Source: Mycobacterium sp. E796
Lineage (GTDB): Bacteria; Actinomycetota; Actinomycetes; Mycobacteriales; Mycobacteriaceae
Assembly (NCBI RefSeq): GCF_001672815.1
Contig: NZ_LZKK01000260.1
Coordinates: forward strand, 17,857 to 81,856
Direction: 5' to 3'
DNA: 64,000 bases
The position numbers and the translations under genes were made by a program. Under the pieces are notes generated by a model. The model saw only the letters and a list, made by a program, of their open reading frames with translations. It was not told the origin of the DNA and did no database searches. Below, one piece after another: positions 9,652 to 19,400 of this stretch. How positions within the stretch are numbered: position 1 is the first letter of the stretch; each line of letters opens with the position of its first letter.

Positions 9652-12600
9652 GGCAGCGCCCTAACGGGTCCGGGGCGGCTCCAGCCGCCAACGGTGGTCA
9701 CGCCCTGGTCGACGACGGCTACCGGCGCCTGATCGGCCGGCACCAACGCGTGAAACTGCTCGACCGATCCCCAGTCGCGATACCAGTCGCCGCGCAGGTA
9801 GGTCGAGATCGTCGAGGTGCGCAGCATCGCCTGGGTGATCAAGAACGGGCCGCCCGTCTCGCTGGCCTCCCAGCCGTTGGACGACGACGCCGTCTGTTTG
9901 TGATCGGGCAGGATGCGGTACTGCGGAAGTTCGGCCACGCCAAGGTGTTCGGAGAACGGCCGCTGGCAGGGGAAGTTGGCGGCGGTCGCGATGTCCATCA
10001 GCACCGGGGCCTGCGACCCGATCAGCTGCTGCAGGGTCTGCAGCACCGGCACGCGCGGCGGCGTGAACGAGAACCACTGCTCGGAACTGAGATTGGGGTC
10101 GTAGGCGACGATGCGTGCCACGTTAGCCTCCGGCGGCGCCCAGGCCAGCGGGAACCTCAGGTTGCGCCACGCCGGCTCCGGACCGATGTCGATCGGCTGC
10201 ACCTCGCCGAGCGGCTGGGTGGTGCCGTCGGGGCGACTCACGCCCCACTGCAGTTTGAGCGATTGGCCATAGGTGAAGGTGCCGTCCTCCTTGTACGACC
10301 AGATGGCGCCCGCGGCCGAGACAACCACCAGCGGCCGGTCCGGCGTTCGCGGCGGCAGTTGGTACCAGGACGACGTGGCGGTGGCGGCCAGCGAGTTCTC
10401 GCCGTAGCTGCCCATCACCGGGGTGCGGGCCGGATCCAGACCGAACGGCAGCGCCGCGTGCGACCCGTTGATTCCGGCCGGGCCCTTCCCGCCGGCCGTG
10501 CCCGCGGAGTCACTCATGGCGGCGTTGGGCTTATTCGGCGAGGCGTCGGAATTCACCACCCCCGGCTTGGTGACCACGGGGTTCGACCGCAAGTCCTCGC
10601 CCACCCCCTCGGGTTTGAAGCCGACCGGGTTCAGGCCGCCGAGCGGTCCGTCCGGCCCGAACGTCTGCCCCGGAACCGGTTGCAGCAAACCGGCATTGGG
10701 ATCGGGCTCGGCCAACACGTCGTCGGCCATGGCGCAGCTCGTCTTCGAAAGGCCCGAGGTGATCGCGGCGAGGTTGGCCTTGCCGGTGGTGTAGAGCGGG
10801 TAGCGGACCACCGCCCCCTTGGCCAGCGAGCCGACCTCGCCGAGCACCATGATCGTGGCCACCACCAGCAGCGGCGTGGAGGCCAGCACGCGGTTGCGCC
10901 GGCTGTCCTTGACCTCGGTGTGCCCGGCGTAGTCCATCCGGAAGTGCTGCCAGGCGCCCAGCAGCCCGGTCAGGATCGACAGCGTCAGGAACATCGACGT
11001 CACCGGGTGGCTGGCGATGACGGGCTGGATGTCCCACCACGGCACCCCGTAGTTGCCGACGTAGAACCAGCCGTTGACCCCGGACGTCGCGACCGCCAGC
11101 ACGAACAGCAGCGCCGTCACGTACAGCGTCAGGTTGCGGCGGTTGTGCAGCCCGATGCGGGCGAACGCGAACGCGGTGAGCGCACCCAGCGGGGCGGCCA
11201 ACCCGGCGAACGCGCCGAACTGCACGGCCCACTTCGTCGGCGTGAAGGTCAGCAGCAGCAGGCCGACCGCGGTGGTGCCGATCAACCGCCACGCCGGTCC
11301 GCTGGCCACACCCTGCACCCGACCGCGGCGCAGCAACACCACCAGCATGACGAACATGCAAAGCAGCAGCACCAGCACGGCGAAGCGCCGCGCCATCGAC
11401 CCGTCCGGGTTGGACTCCACGGTGAGGAAGTAGTAGCGCAGCCAGTCCTGGTACCAGGCGATCGTCGGGCCGACCTTGTATTTGATCCGCGCCGACTCGG
11501 CCACCGTGGCCAGCGTTTGGCTGCGGAACACCACCACGGTGATCAGCGACAGCGACGCCGCCAACACCATCAGCGGGGCCAGCAGCCCGTCGGTCGCGCG
11601 ACGGCGCCGGATGGTCTGGGCGATGGCCCGGGCCCCGGTCAGCAGCGCGGCGACGGCGATCAGGCCCTGCGGAGCCAGCGTCGCGGTCAGCATCGCGACG
11701 ATGATCGCGACCGCCGCCGGAGCCAGCCGGCCCAGCGCGATCGCGCGTTCCACCAGCACCCAGGTCACGATCACGCCCAGCGCGATGATCGGCTCCGGTC
11801 GCAGGCCGTTGTTGAACGGCAGCCAGGCGGCCAGGAAGACCGCACCCGCGGTCAATACCGCCACCCGGTTGCCCGCCAATCCGCCGCGGCCGGGCCCCAG
11901 CCGCCGCAGCACCCAGTGGCCGATGATCAGCCAGCAGGCGATCCCGGCCAGCGTGGCCGGCAGCCGCATCCAAACACCGGCGGTGCTGACCGCCGCCAGC
12001 TTGGCCAACACCGCGAGATACCAGTCGAACGGCGCGTCCGTCGTCCCGAAGTACCGGTAGTAGTCGACGACGTACCCGGCCCTCGGGGCGACCCGGGCGA
12101 TGGTCAGGTTGTAGCCGTCGTCCGACGACGTCGCGCCGATGACGTGCCAGACCAGCAGCGTTCCGATCACGCCGACGTCGGCGAGCCAGGTCGCGGCCCC
12201 GACCCGGGCCCAATGGAACCGCGGGCGATACCGGGATTGCCGGCCGCGGCGATCCAGCACCGCCATCGCGGCGATGGCGGTCAGGACCGCCAGGGTCCCC
12301 ACGGCCATCACGAGCATCTTGAGCGTCGTGGGCGCGGTGATGAACCGGGTATCGACGTCGACGCGGGCCGACAGTCCCGGCTGCGGCTGCACCTTCAGGT
12401 CGGTGAAGATGCCGCCGACCTGAGGCTTCTTCTCCGACGGCAGCGTTCCCGACGCGCCGGGGATGCCGACGAAGTCGGCTCCGGCCGCCCCCGCGCCGGC
12501 CCACATGTGCAGGACGCTGCAGGCGCCGGCCGCGACGGCCGCGCGTTTGGCCACCGCGGCCACGGTGTCGCGGAACGCCACGACGACGATGTCCTTGTCG

Positions 12601-12923
12601 GCACGCACGAAAAGCCCGTTCTTGCCGGTGTCCACGCCACCGGCCGGCAGCGTCGAGACGACCAATCCGCCGCTGGGCGGCAGCGTGGCGATGGCCGCAC
12701 ACGGGATCGAGATGTCCAGCGCTCGCGGCGCCCCCGACACCAGCGGGGCGGTGATCTGGGTGACGTGCCCGTCGGCCACGCCCTGGGGCCACAGCACCGT
12801 CGCCGTCGTCTGCCTCACCGGAAGCAGCGGGACGACGAGGCACAGCAGCAGACCGGCCAGGCCCGCGACCACGGCGATCAACCGCGGGACGCGCAGCGAT
12901 CGCTCATTACGGTCGGGGGGCAC
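9648..12923 (-). CDS. embA: Arabinosyltransferase EmbA
   Basis: The 1091-residue protein is collinear with M. tuberculosis EmbA (about 1094 residues). It has the same layout as EmbB: periplasmic domain after helix 1, the [15 protein letters not shown] catalytic loop, a multi-helix core and a C-terminal carbohydrate-binding module. EmbA and EmbB form the heterodimer that builds the branched terminal hexa-arabinofuranoside of arabinogalactan. The start is GTG at 12923, in the same place as in M. tuberculosis (MPPDRNERS versus MPHDGNERS). It is divergent from embR, whose product is known to activate emb transcription in M. tuberculosis. No strong ribosome site is seen before the GTG. Confidence 0.97.
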   Translation of the reverse strand: MPPDRNERSLRVPRLIAVVAGLAGLLLCLVVPLLPVRQTTATVLWPQGVADGHVTQITAPLVSGAPRALDISIPCAAIATLPPSGGLVVSTLPAGGVDTGKNGLFVRADKDIVVVAFRDTVAAVAKRAAVAAGACSVLHMWAGAGAAGADFVGIPGASGTLPSEKKPQVGGIFTDLKVQPQPGLSARVDVDTRFITAPTTLKMLVMAVGTLAVLTAIAAMAVLDRRGRQSRYRPRFHWARVGAATWLADVGVIGTLLVWHVIGATSSDDGYNLTIARVAPRAGYVVDYYRYFGTTDAPFDWYLAVLAKLAAVSTAGVWMRLPATLAGIACWLIIGHWVLRRLGPGRGGLAGNRVAVLTAGAVFLAAWLPFNNGLRPEPIIALGVIVTWVLVERAIALGRLAPAAVAIIVAMLTATLAPQGLIAVAALLTGARAIAQTIRRRRATDGLLAPLMVLAASLSLITVVVFRSQTLATVAESARIKYKVGPTIAWYQDWLRYYFLTVESNPDGSMARRFAVLVLLLCMFVMLVVLLRRGRVQGVASGPAWRLIGTTAVGLLLLTFTPTKWAVQFGAFAGLAAPLGALTAFAFARIGLHNRRNLTLYVTALLFVLAVATSGVNGWFYVGNYGVPWWDIQPVIASHPVTSMFLTLSILTGLLGAWQHFRMDYAGHTEVKDSRRNRVLASTPLLVVATIMVLGEVGSLAKGAVVRYPLYTTGKANLAAITSGLSKTSCAMADDVLAEPDPNAGLLQPVPGQTFGPDGPLGGLNPVGFKPEGVGEDLRSNPVVTKPGVVNSDASPNKPNAAMSDSAGTAGGKGPAGINGSHAALPFGLDPARTPVMGSYGENSLAATATSSWYQLPPRTPDRPLVVVSAAGAIWSYKEDGTFTYGQSLKLQWGVSRPDGTTQPLGEVQPIDIGPEPAWRNLRFPLAWAPPEANVARIVAYDPNLSSEQWFSFTPPRVPVLQTLQQLIGSQAPVLMDIATAANFPCQRPFSEHLGVAELPQYRILPDHKQTASSSNGWEASETGGPFLITQAMLRTSTISTYLRGDWYRDWGSVEQFHALVPADQAPVAVVDQGVTTVGGWSRPGPVRALP

Positions 12924-13064
12924 GAGGCTCGATCGTAAGGGACGCTGCTTAGTGCGGTTCGGACGCAGGGCCGCCTTGACGGCGTGCTAATTTGCCGCGC
13001 CCGGGCTCCGAAATAGACTCTCGTTCCAAGAACGGCCCCGATAACCCAGGAGGCTGGCAGCGCG
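12924..13064. promoter_or_regulatory. Divergent embA / embR promoter region
   Basis: These 141 bp separate the divergent starts of embA (minus) and embR (plus). The embR ribosome site AGGAGG is at 13048-13053, 11 nt before its ATG. By analogy with M. tuberculosis, where phosphorylated EmbR binds the embCAB promoter, this is the likely place for EmbR control of embAB and of itself. I could not assign boxes or a palindromic operator with confidence. Confidence 0.6.
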
Positions 13065-14204
13065 ATGACGAACACAGGTCTCGGGTTTGGCGTCTTGGGA
13101 CCGTTGCTGATGACCAGCCACGGGGTGCGGGTGTCGGTGGGAGCGCCCAAGCAACGGGCGGTCCTCGCCATGCTGCTGATCAACCGCAACCGGCCGGTTT
13201 CCGTCGATTCGCTGATCAACGCGGTGTGGGACGAGGATCCGGTGCCGGCGGCGCGCACCAGCATCCAGGCCCACATCTCGAACCTGCGCCGGCTGCTGCG
13301 CGACGCCGGGGCCGACCCGTACCAGGTGCTGTCGAGCGCCCCGCCGGGTTACCAGCTCAGCGTCGCCGACGCCGACTGCGACCTGGGGCGCTTCATGGCC
13401 GCGAAGCTCGCGGGAAACCAGGCCGCCGCGGCTGGACGCTTCGAGGACGCCAGCCGGCATTTCTCGCTGGCGCTGGGCGAATGGCGCGGGCCGGTGCTCG
13501 ACGACCTGCGCGACTTCGCGTTCGTCGACGCCTTCGCCACCGCGCTGATGGAAGAAAAGGTGGCCACCCATACCGCACGCGCCGAGGCCGAGATCGCGTG
13601 CGGGCGCGCCGGTGAGGTCATCGGCGAGCTGGAGGCGCTCACCGCCGAGCATCCCTACCGCGAACCGCTGTGGGCTCAGCTCATCACCGCCTACTACGTA
13701 ACCGAGCGCCAGTCCGACGCGCTCGGCGCCTACCGACGGCTGAAGACGGCCCTGGCGGAGGGGCTCGGCATCGACCCCGGCCGCACCGTGAGCGCGCTGC
13801 ACGAGCGGATCCTGCGCCAAGAGCCGCTGGGTTTGCGGCGGGCCGACCTGACCACCCACAAGCGCGGCGCCTACAAGCAGGAGTCGACGACCGCCGGGAT
13901 CCAGCTGGCGGAATCCGCCCTCGCCCGGCTGATCGACCAGACCGGGCGGGCTCATCCGCTGACCGGCGCGACCACCCGGATCGGACGCTTCACCGACAAC
14001 GACGTCGTTCTCGACGACCACGACGTCAGCCGCCACCACGCCGTCATCACCGACACCGGAACCGGTTTCATGATGACCGACCTGCGGTCCACCAACGGGG
14101 TAGAAGTGCAGGGCCAGCGCATCCGCGGCAGCGCCATCCTGGCCAACGGCGACCGCATTCGCATCGGAGGCCACGAGTTCACCTTCGAAGTCGGCGCGGG
14201 CTGA
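13065..14204 (+). CDS. embR: Transcriptional regulator EmbR (OmpR-type HTH, BTAD, FHA)
   Basis: The 379-residue protein has a SARP-type layout. A winged-helix DNA-binding domain (about 1-100) is followed by a bacterial transcriptional activator domain (about 105-255) and a C-terminal FHA domain (about 285-375). The FHA domain has RIGRFTDNDVVLDD, SRHHAVI, STNGVEVQG and ANGDRIRIGG. In M. tuberculosis the FHA domain binds phosphorylated PknH and EmbR activates embCAB and ethambutol tolerance. Here, as described for M. avium, embR sits directly upstream of and divergent from embA. The ATG has a good AGGAGG site. The 3' end converges on the DinB-like gene with only 7 bp between stops. Confidence 0.95.
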   Translation: MTNTGLGFGVLGPLLMTSHGVRVSVGAPKQRAVLAMLLINRNRPVSVDSLINAVWDEDPVPAARTSIQAHISNLRRLLRDAGADPYQVLSSAPPGYQLSVADADCDLGRFMAAKLAGNQAAAAGRFEDASRHFSLALGEWRGPVLDDLRDFAFVDAFATALMEEKVATHTARAEAEIACGRAGEVIGELEALTAEHPYREPLWAQLITAYYVTERQSDALGAYRRLKTALAEGLGIDPGRTVSALHERILRQEPLGLRRADLTTHKRGAYKQESTTAGIQLAESALARLIDQTGRAHPLTGATTRIGRFTDNDVVLDDHDVSRHHAVITDTGTGFMMTDLRSTNGVEVQGQRIRGSAILANGDRIRIGGHEFTFEVGAG

Positions 14205-14211
14205 CGGTCGG

Positions 14212-14835
14212 CTACCGACCCAGCCGGTGCGCCAGCGTGTCCCGCCCGGGACCCCCGAGCTCCGCGAGCGCGGCGGGGCGCCCGGTCATCGCCATGAGCA
14301 GCGCCTCTCCCGGGCCGCTGACCTCGGGACCGGCGCCGTGTGCCCAGTCGACGTCGGAGGCGCGCAGGCGCAGGCCACGGATCCGCCGCCCCGCCCCGAG
14401 CCGGGGGTTGCCGGGCACCAGCCCGAGCACCCGCTGCAGCCGATCGGGGGGAATCGTGCGTGGCCGGCAGAGCGAGCGGCGGATGTCCTGGTGGTGGACG
14501 GTGCCGTCGACGAGCGCGATCATTCCGCCGAAACCCGCCGTCAGGCCGCGGGGTTCCAGATGGCCGCGGAGGAATTCGAGCAGCTGCTCGGGGCTCAGCC
14601 GGGAGAACTCGTCGACGCCGACCTGGTTGGCCCGCACGACCCAGCCCTTGGCGAACCGCTTCAGCAGCCCGGCGGCGCCCAGCTCCTCGTAGCTGATCAC
14701 ATGTGCGACAACGTCTTTCACGGTCCACTTCGTGCACAGGCTGGGCGCCTCCCAGTCCCGCGGCGCGAGGGTGGACAGGAAGTCGGCGAGGTCGGCGCGC
14801 TCGGCGTGCGCCATGGTCATCAGCGTGATCGTCAT
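14212..14835 (-). CDS. DinB / maleylpyruvate-isomerase-type protein (TIGR03083 family, Rv2036-like)
   Basis: The 207-residue protein has the mycothiol-dependent maleylpyruvate isomerase N-terminal pattern (about 1-150): LCTKWTVKDVVAHVISYE and VDGTVHHQDIRR, with His residues typical of the DinB four-helix metal site. Substrate unknown. The ATG overlaps the stop of the SRPBCC gene as ATGA. The trio ArsR, SRPBCC, DinB-like matches the order Rv2034-Rv2035-Rv2036 of M. tuberculosis, where the first gene is a global ArsR regulator. Last gene of the operon, convergent with embR. Confidence 0.85.
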   Translation of the reverse strand: MTITLMTMAHAERADLADFLSTLAPRDWEAPSLCTKWTVKDVVAHVISYEELGAAGLLKRFAKGWVVRANQVGVDEFSRLSPEQLLEFLRGHLEPRGLTAGFGGMIALVDGTVHHQDIRRSLCRPRTIPPDRLQRVLGLVPGNPRLGAGRRIRGLRLRASDVDWAHGAGPEVSGPGEALLMAMTGRPAALAELGGPGRDTLAHRLGR

Positions 14836-15314
14836 CGATGCGCCTCGATGCTGAGCAGGCGGCCGTAGCGGTCCAGGTACAGCGGCCAGCCGGCGTCGCC
14901 GGCGACGCCGTCGGCGACCGACTCCCAACCCGGGCCGTGCCGGTCGAGGTGGCGGTGTTCGAGCTCGACGCGCGTGCGGTCGTCGGGCTCGGCGGTGAAT
15001 CGGACCTCGACCTCGCTGGTCTTGGCCGGATCGGACTCCACCTGCCAGGTCGGGCCGATGTCCCAACTGAACATCACCCGATGCGGCGGCTCGTAGGCGA
15101 GGATGCGCGCCCATCGGCAGACGCTGCCGTCGACGCCGCGGTCGAAGATGTGCCCGCCCACGCGGGGCTCGAACACGGTCTCGGCGATCGGGACGGCGAG
15201 CAGGTTGTGCTCGCGCGGCTTGAAGTCGCCGAACCGTTCGGTAAAGACGGCGAACGCGCGCTCGATTGGCGCGTTGACGACGACGTGGTGGGCGACGTTG
15301 GGTGTTCTAGTCAT
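14832..15314 (-). CDS. SRPBCC (AHSA1-type) ligand-binding domain protein (Rv2035-like)
   Basis: This 160-residue START/Bet v1-type protein has the usual AHSA1 features: an N-terminal strand with the NAPIERAFAVFTE helix, a central VGGHIFDRGVDGS turn, then WARILAYEPPHRVMFSW, and a C-terminal helix starting near GWESVADG. Such proteins bind hydrophobic ligands in a helix-grip pocket, and many lie next to an ArsR repressor as here. The frame overlaps the ArsR gene by 4 bp and the DinB-like gene by 4 bp, so the three are co-translated. The ligand is not known. Confidence 0.87.
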   Translation of the reverse strand: MTRTPNVAHHVVVNAPIERAFAVFTERFGDFKPREHNLLAVPIAETVFEPRVGGHIFDRGVDGSVCRWARILAYEPPHRVMFSWDIGPTWQVESDPAKTSEVEVRFTAEPDDRTRVELEHRHLDRHGPGWESVADGVAGDAGWPLYLDRYGRLLSIEAHR

Positions 15315-15643
15315 GACGGTTCCCCCTCGCTTTCATCGATTGTTTTCGCGTAGGCGGCCAGCGCCTGGGACCAGAACCGGTCGAGCTCGGCGCGCAGCGC
15401 CTCGAGACCGGTCGGGTCGAGGTGGTAGACGCGACGCGTTCCGGCGGCGCGGTCGCGAACCAGGCCCGCGGACTTGAGCACCTTCAGGTGCTGCGATACG
15501 GCGGGCCGGCTGACGGGCAGGTCGCGGGCCAACTCGTTGACCGCCGCCGGGCCGTGGGCAAGGCGTTCCACGATGGAGCGCCGCGTCCCGTCGGCCAGCG
15601 CCAGCCAGGCGTCACCGTCGCGGGCGGCTCGGTAAGTGGCCAC
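15311..15643 (-). CDS. ArsR-family transcriptional repressor (Rv2034-like)
   Basis: The 110-residue winged-helix protein shows the ArsR pattern: ALADGTRRSIVERLAHGPAAVNELARDLPVSRPAVSQHLKVLKSAG, followed by the wing RAAGTRRVYHLDP. It has no cysteine-rich metal site. GTG at 15643 is preferred over an upstream in-frame start because a palindrome containing a TAAACT minus-10 box ends 5-8 bp before it, implying a leaderless message. In M. tuberculosis, Rv2034 represses itself and also acts on dosR and phoP. The gene leads the operon SRPBCC, DinB-like. Confidence 0.87.
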   Translation of the reverse strand: MATYRAARDGDAWLALADGTRRSIVERLAHGPAAVNELARDLPVSRPAVSQHLKVLKSAGLVRDRAAGTRRVYHLDPTGLEALRAELDRFWSQALAAYAKTIDESEGEPS

Positions 15644-15648
15644 GAACC

Positions 15649-15664
15649 GTAAGTTTAGACTTAC
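15649..15664 (-). promoter_or_regulatory. ArsR operator overlapping the minus-10 box
   Basis: The 16-bp near-palindrome gtaagtttagacttac has 6-bp perfect arms (gtaagt/acttac). Read on the minus strand it contains TAAACT, a fitting minus-10 hexamer 8 nt before the GTG of the ArsR gene. Repressor binding would block polymerase directly, the usual arrangement for self-regulating ArsR genes. Operator identity is inferred. Confidence 0.65.
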
Positions 15665-15783
15665 CGATCGCGTGACATCGACCCTCAAGGAGGGGCGGGC
15701 CAAAGAGCAACCCCGGCATCGACGGTGACCGTGCCCAACGCAGTCAGCCTCGAATGGATCGACGCCCGCTGAACCCGTTGGGA

Positions 15784-16197
15784 TCAGACGCCGACGATGG
15801 TCAAGAGGTGTTCGAGCCCGCGGAAGTCATCGACGTTGCGCGTGTAGAGCGGCAGGTCGGCGGCCAGGGCGGCCGCGGCGATCAACAGATCGACGGCTCG
15901 GGGGCCACGTGCCTTACGCCCGGTCACGACGATCGCGGCGTAGACCCGTCCATAGGCCCTCGCCGAGTCGCTATCGAACGGGAGCGGATCGAAGCTGGCC
16001 TCGGCTCTTTGCAGGCGATCTTGACGCCGTGCTCGTTCGCCAGCATCGGCCGTCGCGTGTGGGCCGGCGGCCAGCTCAGCCATGGTAAGGGCGCTGATCG
16101 CGAGTTCCATCGGGAGCTGCTCTGCGTCGATGTGGTCCAGATCGATCACGACCGAGGTGTCGATGAGTCCCTGCGGTGTGCGAGGAGCCTCAGCCAC
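15784..16197 (-). CDS. vapC: VapC-type PIN-domain ribonuclease toxin
   Basis: This 137-residue PIN domain has the acidic residues needed for a metal-dependent RNase: Asp13 (GLIDTSV), Glu41 (MAELAAG), Asp103 (RAVDLLIAAA) and Asp123/Asp124 (TRNVDDF). GTG at 16197 is chosen because AGGAG lies 10 nt upstream; a TTG at 16206 lies too close to that site. The gene overlaps the antitoxin frame by 8 bp, the usual arrangement for coupled toxin-antitoxin translation. Family knowledge: mycobacterial VapC toxins cleave tRNA or 23S rRNA; the target of this one cannot be told. The paralogue number is not known, so only the generic symbol is given. Confidence 0.9.
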   Translation of the reverse strand: MAEAPRTPQGLIDTSVVIDLDHIDAEQLPMELAISALTMAELAAGPHATADAGERARRQDRLQRAEASFDPLPFDSDSARAYGRVYAAIVVTGRKARGPRAVDLLIAAAALAADLPLYTRNVDDFRGLEHLLTIVGV

Positions 16198-16444
16198 GCG
16201 GCGCAATCTCCTGGCCGGCGACTCGATCGAGATCTGCTCGGAACCGGTCGAACTCCACCCGCGGAGCCCCCCTGAACGCGGCGACCGCTGCCTCGGCGCT
16301 GATGAATCGATGCCGGCGCACCGGGGAAAGCTCGCCGACCGGGATTCCGTTCCTGGTCACGACGAACGACTCGCCTCCGTCCAGCTGGCGCATAATGTCG
16401 CCGCTGTTGTTGCGCAGCTCCCGCTGGGTGATCTGCTTGGCCAC
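16190..16444 (-). CDS. vapB: VapB-type (Phd/YefM) antitoxin
   Basis: The 84-residue protein has the Phd/YefM DNA-binding N-terminus: AKQITQRELRNNSGDIMRQL then SFVVTRNGIPVGEL. The C-terminal tail (FDRFRADLDRVAGQEI) would wrap the toxin. In-frame GTGs stand at 16450 and 16444. The second is preferred because a TACGCT minus-10 box ends 6 nt before it, consistent with a leaderless transcript. A perfect 20-bp palindrome abuts the start and should be the autoregulatory operator. The module lies between embC and the ArsR operon. Confidence 0.88.
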   Translation of the reverse strand: MAKQITQRELRNNSGDIMRQLDGGESFVVTRNGIPVGELSPVRRHRFISAEAAVAAFRGAPRVEFDRFRADLDRVAGQEIAPRG

Positions 16445-16451
16445 GCCCACA

Positions 16452-16471
16452 GCGTAGCACGCGTGCTACGC
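16452..16471 (-). promoter_or_regulatory. vapBC operator palindrome
   Basis: The 20 bp form a perfect palindrome with arms gcgtagcacg and cgtgctacgc, directly upstream of vapB. Its inner edge carries TACGCT on the minus strand, a minus-10 match placed for a leaderless start at 16444. Autorepression by the VapBC complex through such a site is the known mode for the family. Confidence 0.72.
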
Positions 16472-16496
16472 CGCACGGACCGCACCGGCGAGTCCG

Positions 16497-19400
16497 CTAA
16501 GTCTTCCGCAAGGGCGCCGGGTTCCACAGGCCGCTACGTGTCGCGATTCCCAGCTGCAATTGGGCTGGCTGCGCGTTGGGGTAGTACGGCGTCAACCGTT
16601 GCAGCGAGCCCCAGTCGCGCGACCAGTCGTCCTTCAGATACGTCGCCATGGTGGTCGCCTTCACCAGCAGCTCGGTGACGCCCAGCGGGCCGCCACCGTT
16701 GTTGTCCATCACCGGTGAGTTGGCCTCGGCGCCGAAGCGGTCGGGCAGGATGCGCCACTTCGGCGTCTCGTCGACGCCGTTTTGGTGGCCGAACGGGCGC
16801 TGGCACGGAAAGGCCAGTCCGACAAGCCAATCCAGGAACACGGGGTCCTTGGACCCGACGACGTCTTGCAGCGTGCGCAGTTGCGGAATCCGCGGCGGCG
16901 TCAGTGCGATCCAGTGCTGCGGCGCCAGGTCTTCGTCGTCGGCGACGAGGCGGATCTGGGTCGCGGTGCTCGGGATGGCCGACAGCGGCAGCCGCAGATT
17001 GCGCCAGGCCGGGGAGGCGCCGACGTCCGACAACTGGAACGACCCGCCGGCGTGTCCGGCCGCCGCTTCGTCGTCGGTGGCCCACTGCACCTGAACCTCG
17101 CGGGGGTCGAAGCGGCCCGCCGCGCTGACCACCAGCAGCGGGCGCGCCTGCTCGCGGGCGGGCAGCCTGTACCAGCCCGACCGCAGGTGCGCCGGGACCT
17201 GGATGCCCGCGCGCCAGCTGCCGAGAACCGGTGTGCGGGCCGGGTCGAGGTTGTAGGGCAGCTGCGCGACCGACCCGTTGATTCCCGGTGCCGGGTTGGT
17301 GCCGCCCTCGGTGCCGGGCTCGGCGCCGGTGGTCAGCCTGTCCTCGTTGATGAAGCTACGGTCGCCGGGGCGTTCCATCACCGGGTCGGCGCGTACGTCG
17401 GCCGGAATACCGTTGGGGGTGAAGGCTTCCGAGAGCCCGGCCCCTAGTGCGTCGGCCACCGAAGCGCCGACGGGGGTCAGCATGCCGGCGTTGGGATCCG
17501 GCTCCACCAGCACGTCCTCGGCCAGCCCGCAGGACTTGCCGGTCAGCGCCTCGAGGTTGGAGCGACCCACCGACCACGCGGGGTATTGGGCTGTCATGGC
17601 CAGGGTCAGCGATGCGACCTCGAAGATCACCAGGATCCACGACGCAATTGCCAAGGGGGACTGGACGATTCCGGCCACGCGTGCGCCCAGGCGGGTCTTG
17701 GGCGGCCCGTTGTCCGGGTTGACGAAGTGGAACCACGCCGCTAGCAGCAGCACCAACAGCGCCAGCCCGAGCAGGGCCGTGGCGAAGGCGTAATGCCATG
17801 CCGGAAACGAATTCGACCACGGCACACCGAAATTGGACACGTACCACCAGCCGTTGACGCTGGCGAACGACAGTGCCACCAAGAACACCACCACGGCGGC
17901 GTATACGGTGCGGTTACGCCGGGATCGCATGGCCACGGAGGTCGCGGCGACCGCGGCCAGCGCGCCCAACGGGCCGGCCAGCCCCGCGAACACCCCGAAG
18001 TGGTGGGTCCACTTGGTGGGTGTGAACATCATCGCGACGAACGAGATGATGGTGATCCCGACGATGCGGCGGCTCGGCCCGGCCGCCGTGCCGGGAATTC
18101 GGCCCTTGCGCAACGACATTGCGACCGTTATCGCCAGCGCCAGCACCAGGGCGAGCACGGCGAAACGGCGGGCGACCGACCCGTCGGGGCTGGCCATGAA
18201 CAGCCGCTCGTAGCGGAGGTGTTCGTCGAACCAGCTCAGGCTGGGTCCCAGCGCGCGCTTGAGCGCGGTCGCCTGCATTTCGCCGGCCAGGGTCTGGTCG
18301 CGGAAGATCAGGATCACGGTGACGGTGGCCGCGGCCAGCAGCGGCGCCACCAGCGGTAGCGCACCGAACCGGGTGGATCGTCGGTGGATGATGGTGCGCA
18401 GGGGCCCGATCGCGACCAGCAGCGCGCCGATCGAAGCGATGCCCGTCGGCCCGGAGAACAAGGTCAGCGCGCCGATGATGCAGGCGATCGCCACCGGCAG
18501 CAACCGGTTGGTTGCCACCGCGCGCTCCACCGAGCACCAGGTGAGCAGGATGCCCAGGGCGATGATCGGTTCGGGGCGAAGCCCGTTGTCGAGCGGCAAC
18601 CAGGTCGCCAGGAACAGCCCCGCCGCGGTCCACGCCGCGGCCCGGTTGGTCTTCACGGCGTGGCCCAGGCGGGGCATGACCTCACGGCTGATCACCCACC
18701 AGCACGTCAGCGCCATCGCCAGGGTCGGCAGCCGCATCCAGATGCTGGTGGTGCTGACATGGGCCCACACGGCCAGCAGGTCGTAGTACCAGCCGAACGG
18801 GGCCTCGGGCGTGCCCAACCAGCGGTAGTAGTTGGCCATGTAGCCGGCGTGCTCGGACACCCGGGCCATGGTCAGGATGTAGCCGTCGTCGGAGGTGTTG
18901 GCGCCGACGAAATGCCACCACGTCAACACCGCGATGACCAGCGCGTCCAGGCCGCCGATCGACCACCATCGGGCCGGCAGGAAGCGCCGGTGCCTGGTGC
19001 CGTCGGCGGTGTCCAGGACGTGCAGCGCCACCAGGGCGGCGGCGGTCAGCACCACCCCGAGGATCATCGCCGCCATCTTCAGCTGGGTCGGGCTGCTGCT
19101 GTAGCGGGTGTCGACGGTGGCCGAGAAGCTCAGGCCCGGCGGCGCCGGTCCGGCGAGGTCGGTGAACACACCTACGATCTGCGGCCGGAAGTCGTATCCG
19201 CTTTTCTCGCCGCGCAGCGGCGCGCCGGGATGCTCGGTGTTGGGCCCCTGGGTCAGCCCGACGAACTCGGCGGTGACGCGGTCGGCGTGTGCGGTGAACG
19301 TCAGCCGCTGGCAGGCCGGGCCGAGCACCTGGCTCAACGGGGCCGTGACCACCGCGACGTTGCGCACCACCAGCACCAGATAGTCGTTGGCGCGCTGGAT

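Noticed and set aside
9750..12938. Open frame of 1062 codons on the plus strand
   Set aside because: It lies wholly antisense to embA. GC-rich third positions keep this antisense frame free of stops; its product is rich in Arg, Gln, His and Gly without domain or signal.
16190..16444. embC-linked regulator
   Set aside because: The small protein is a Phd-type antitoxin paired with a PIN toxin; proximity to embC is no evidence for emb control.
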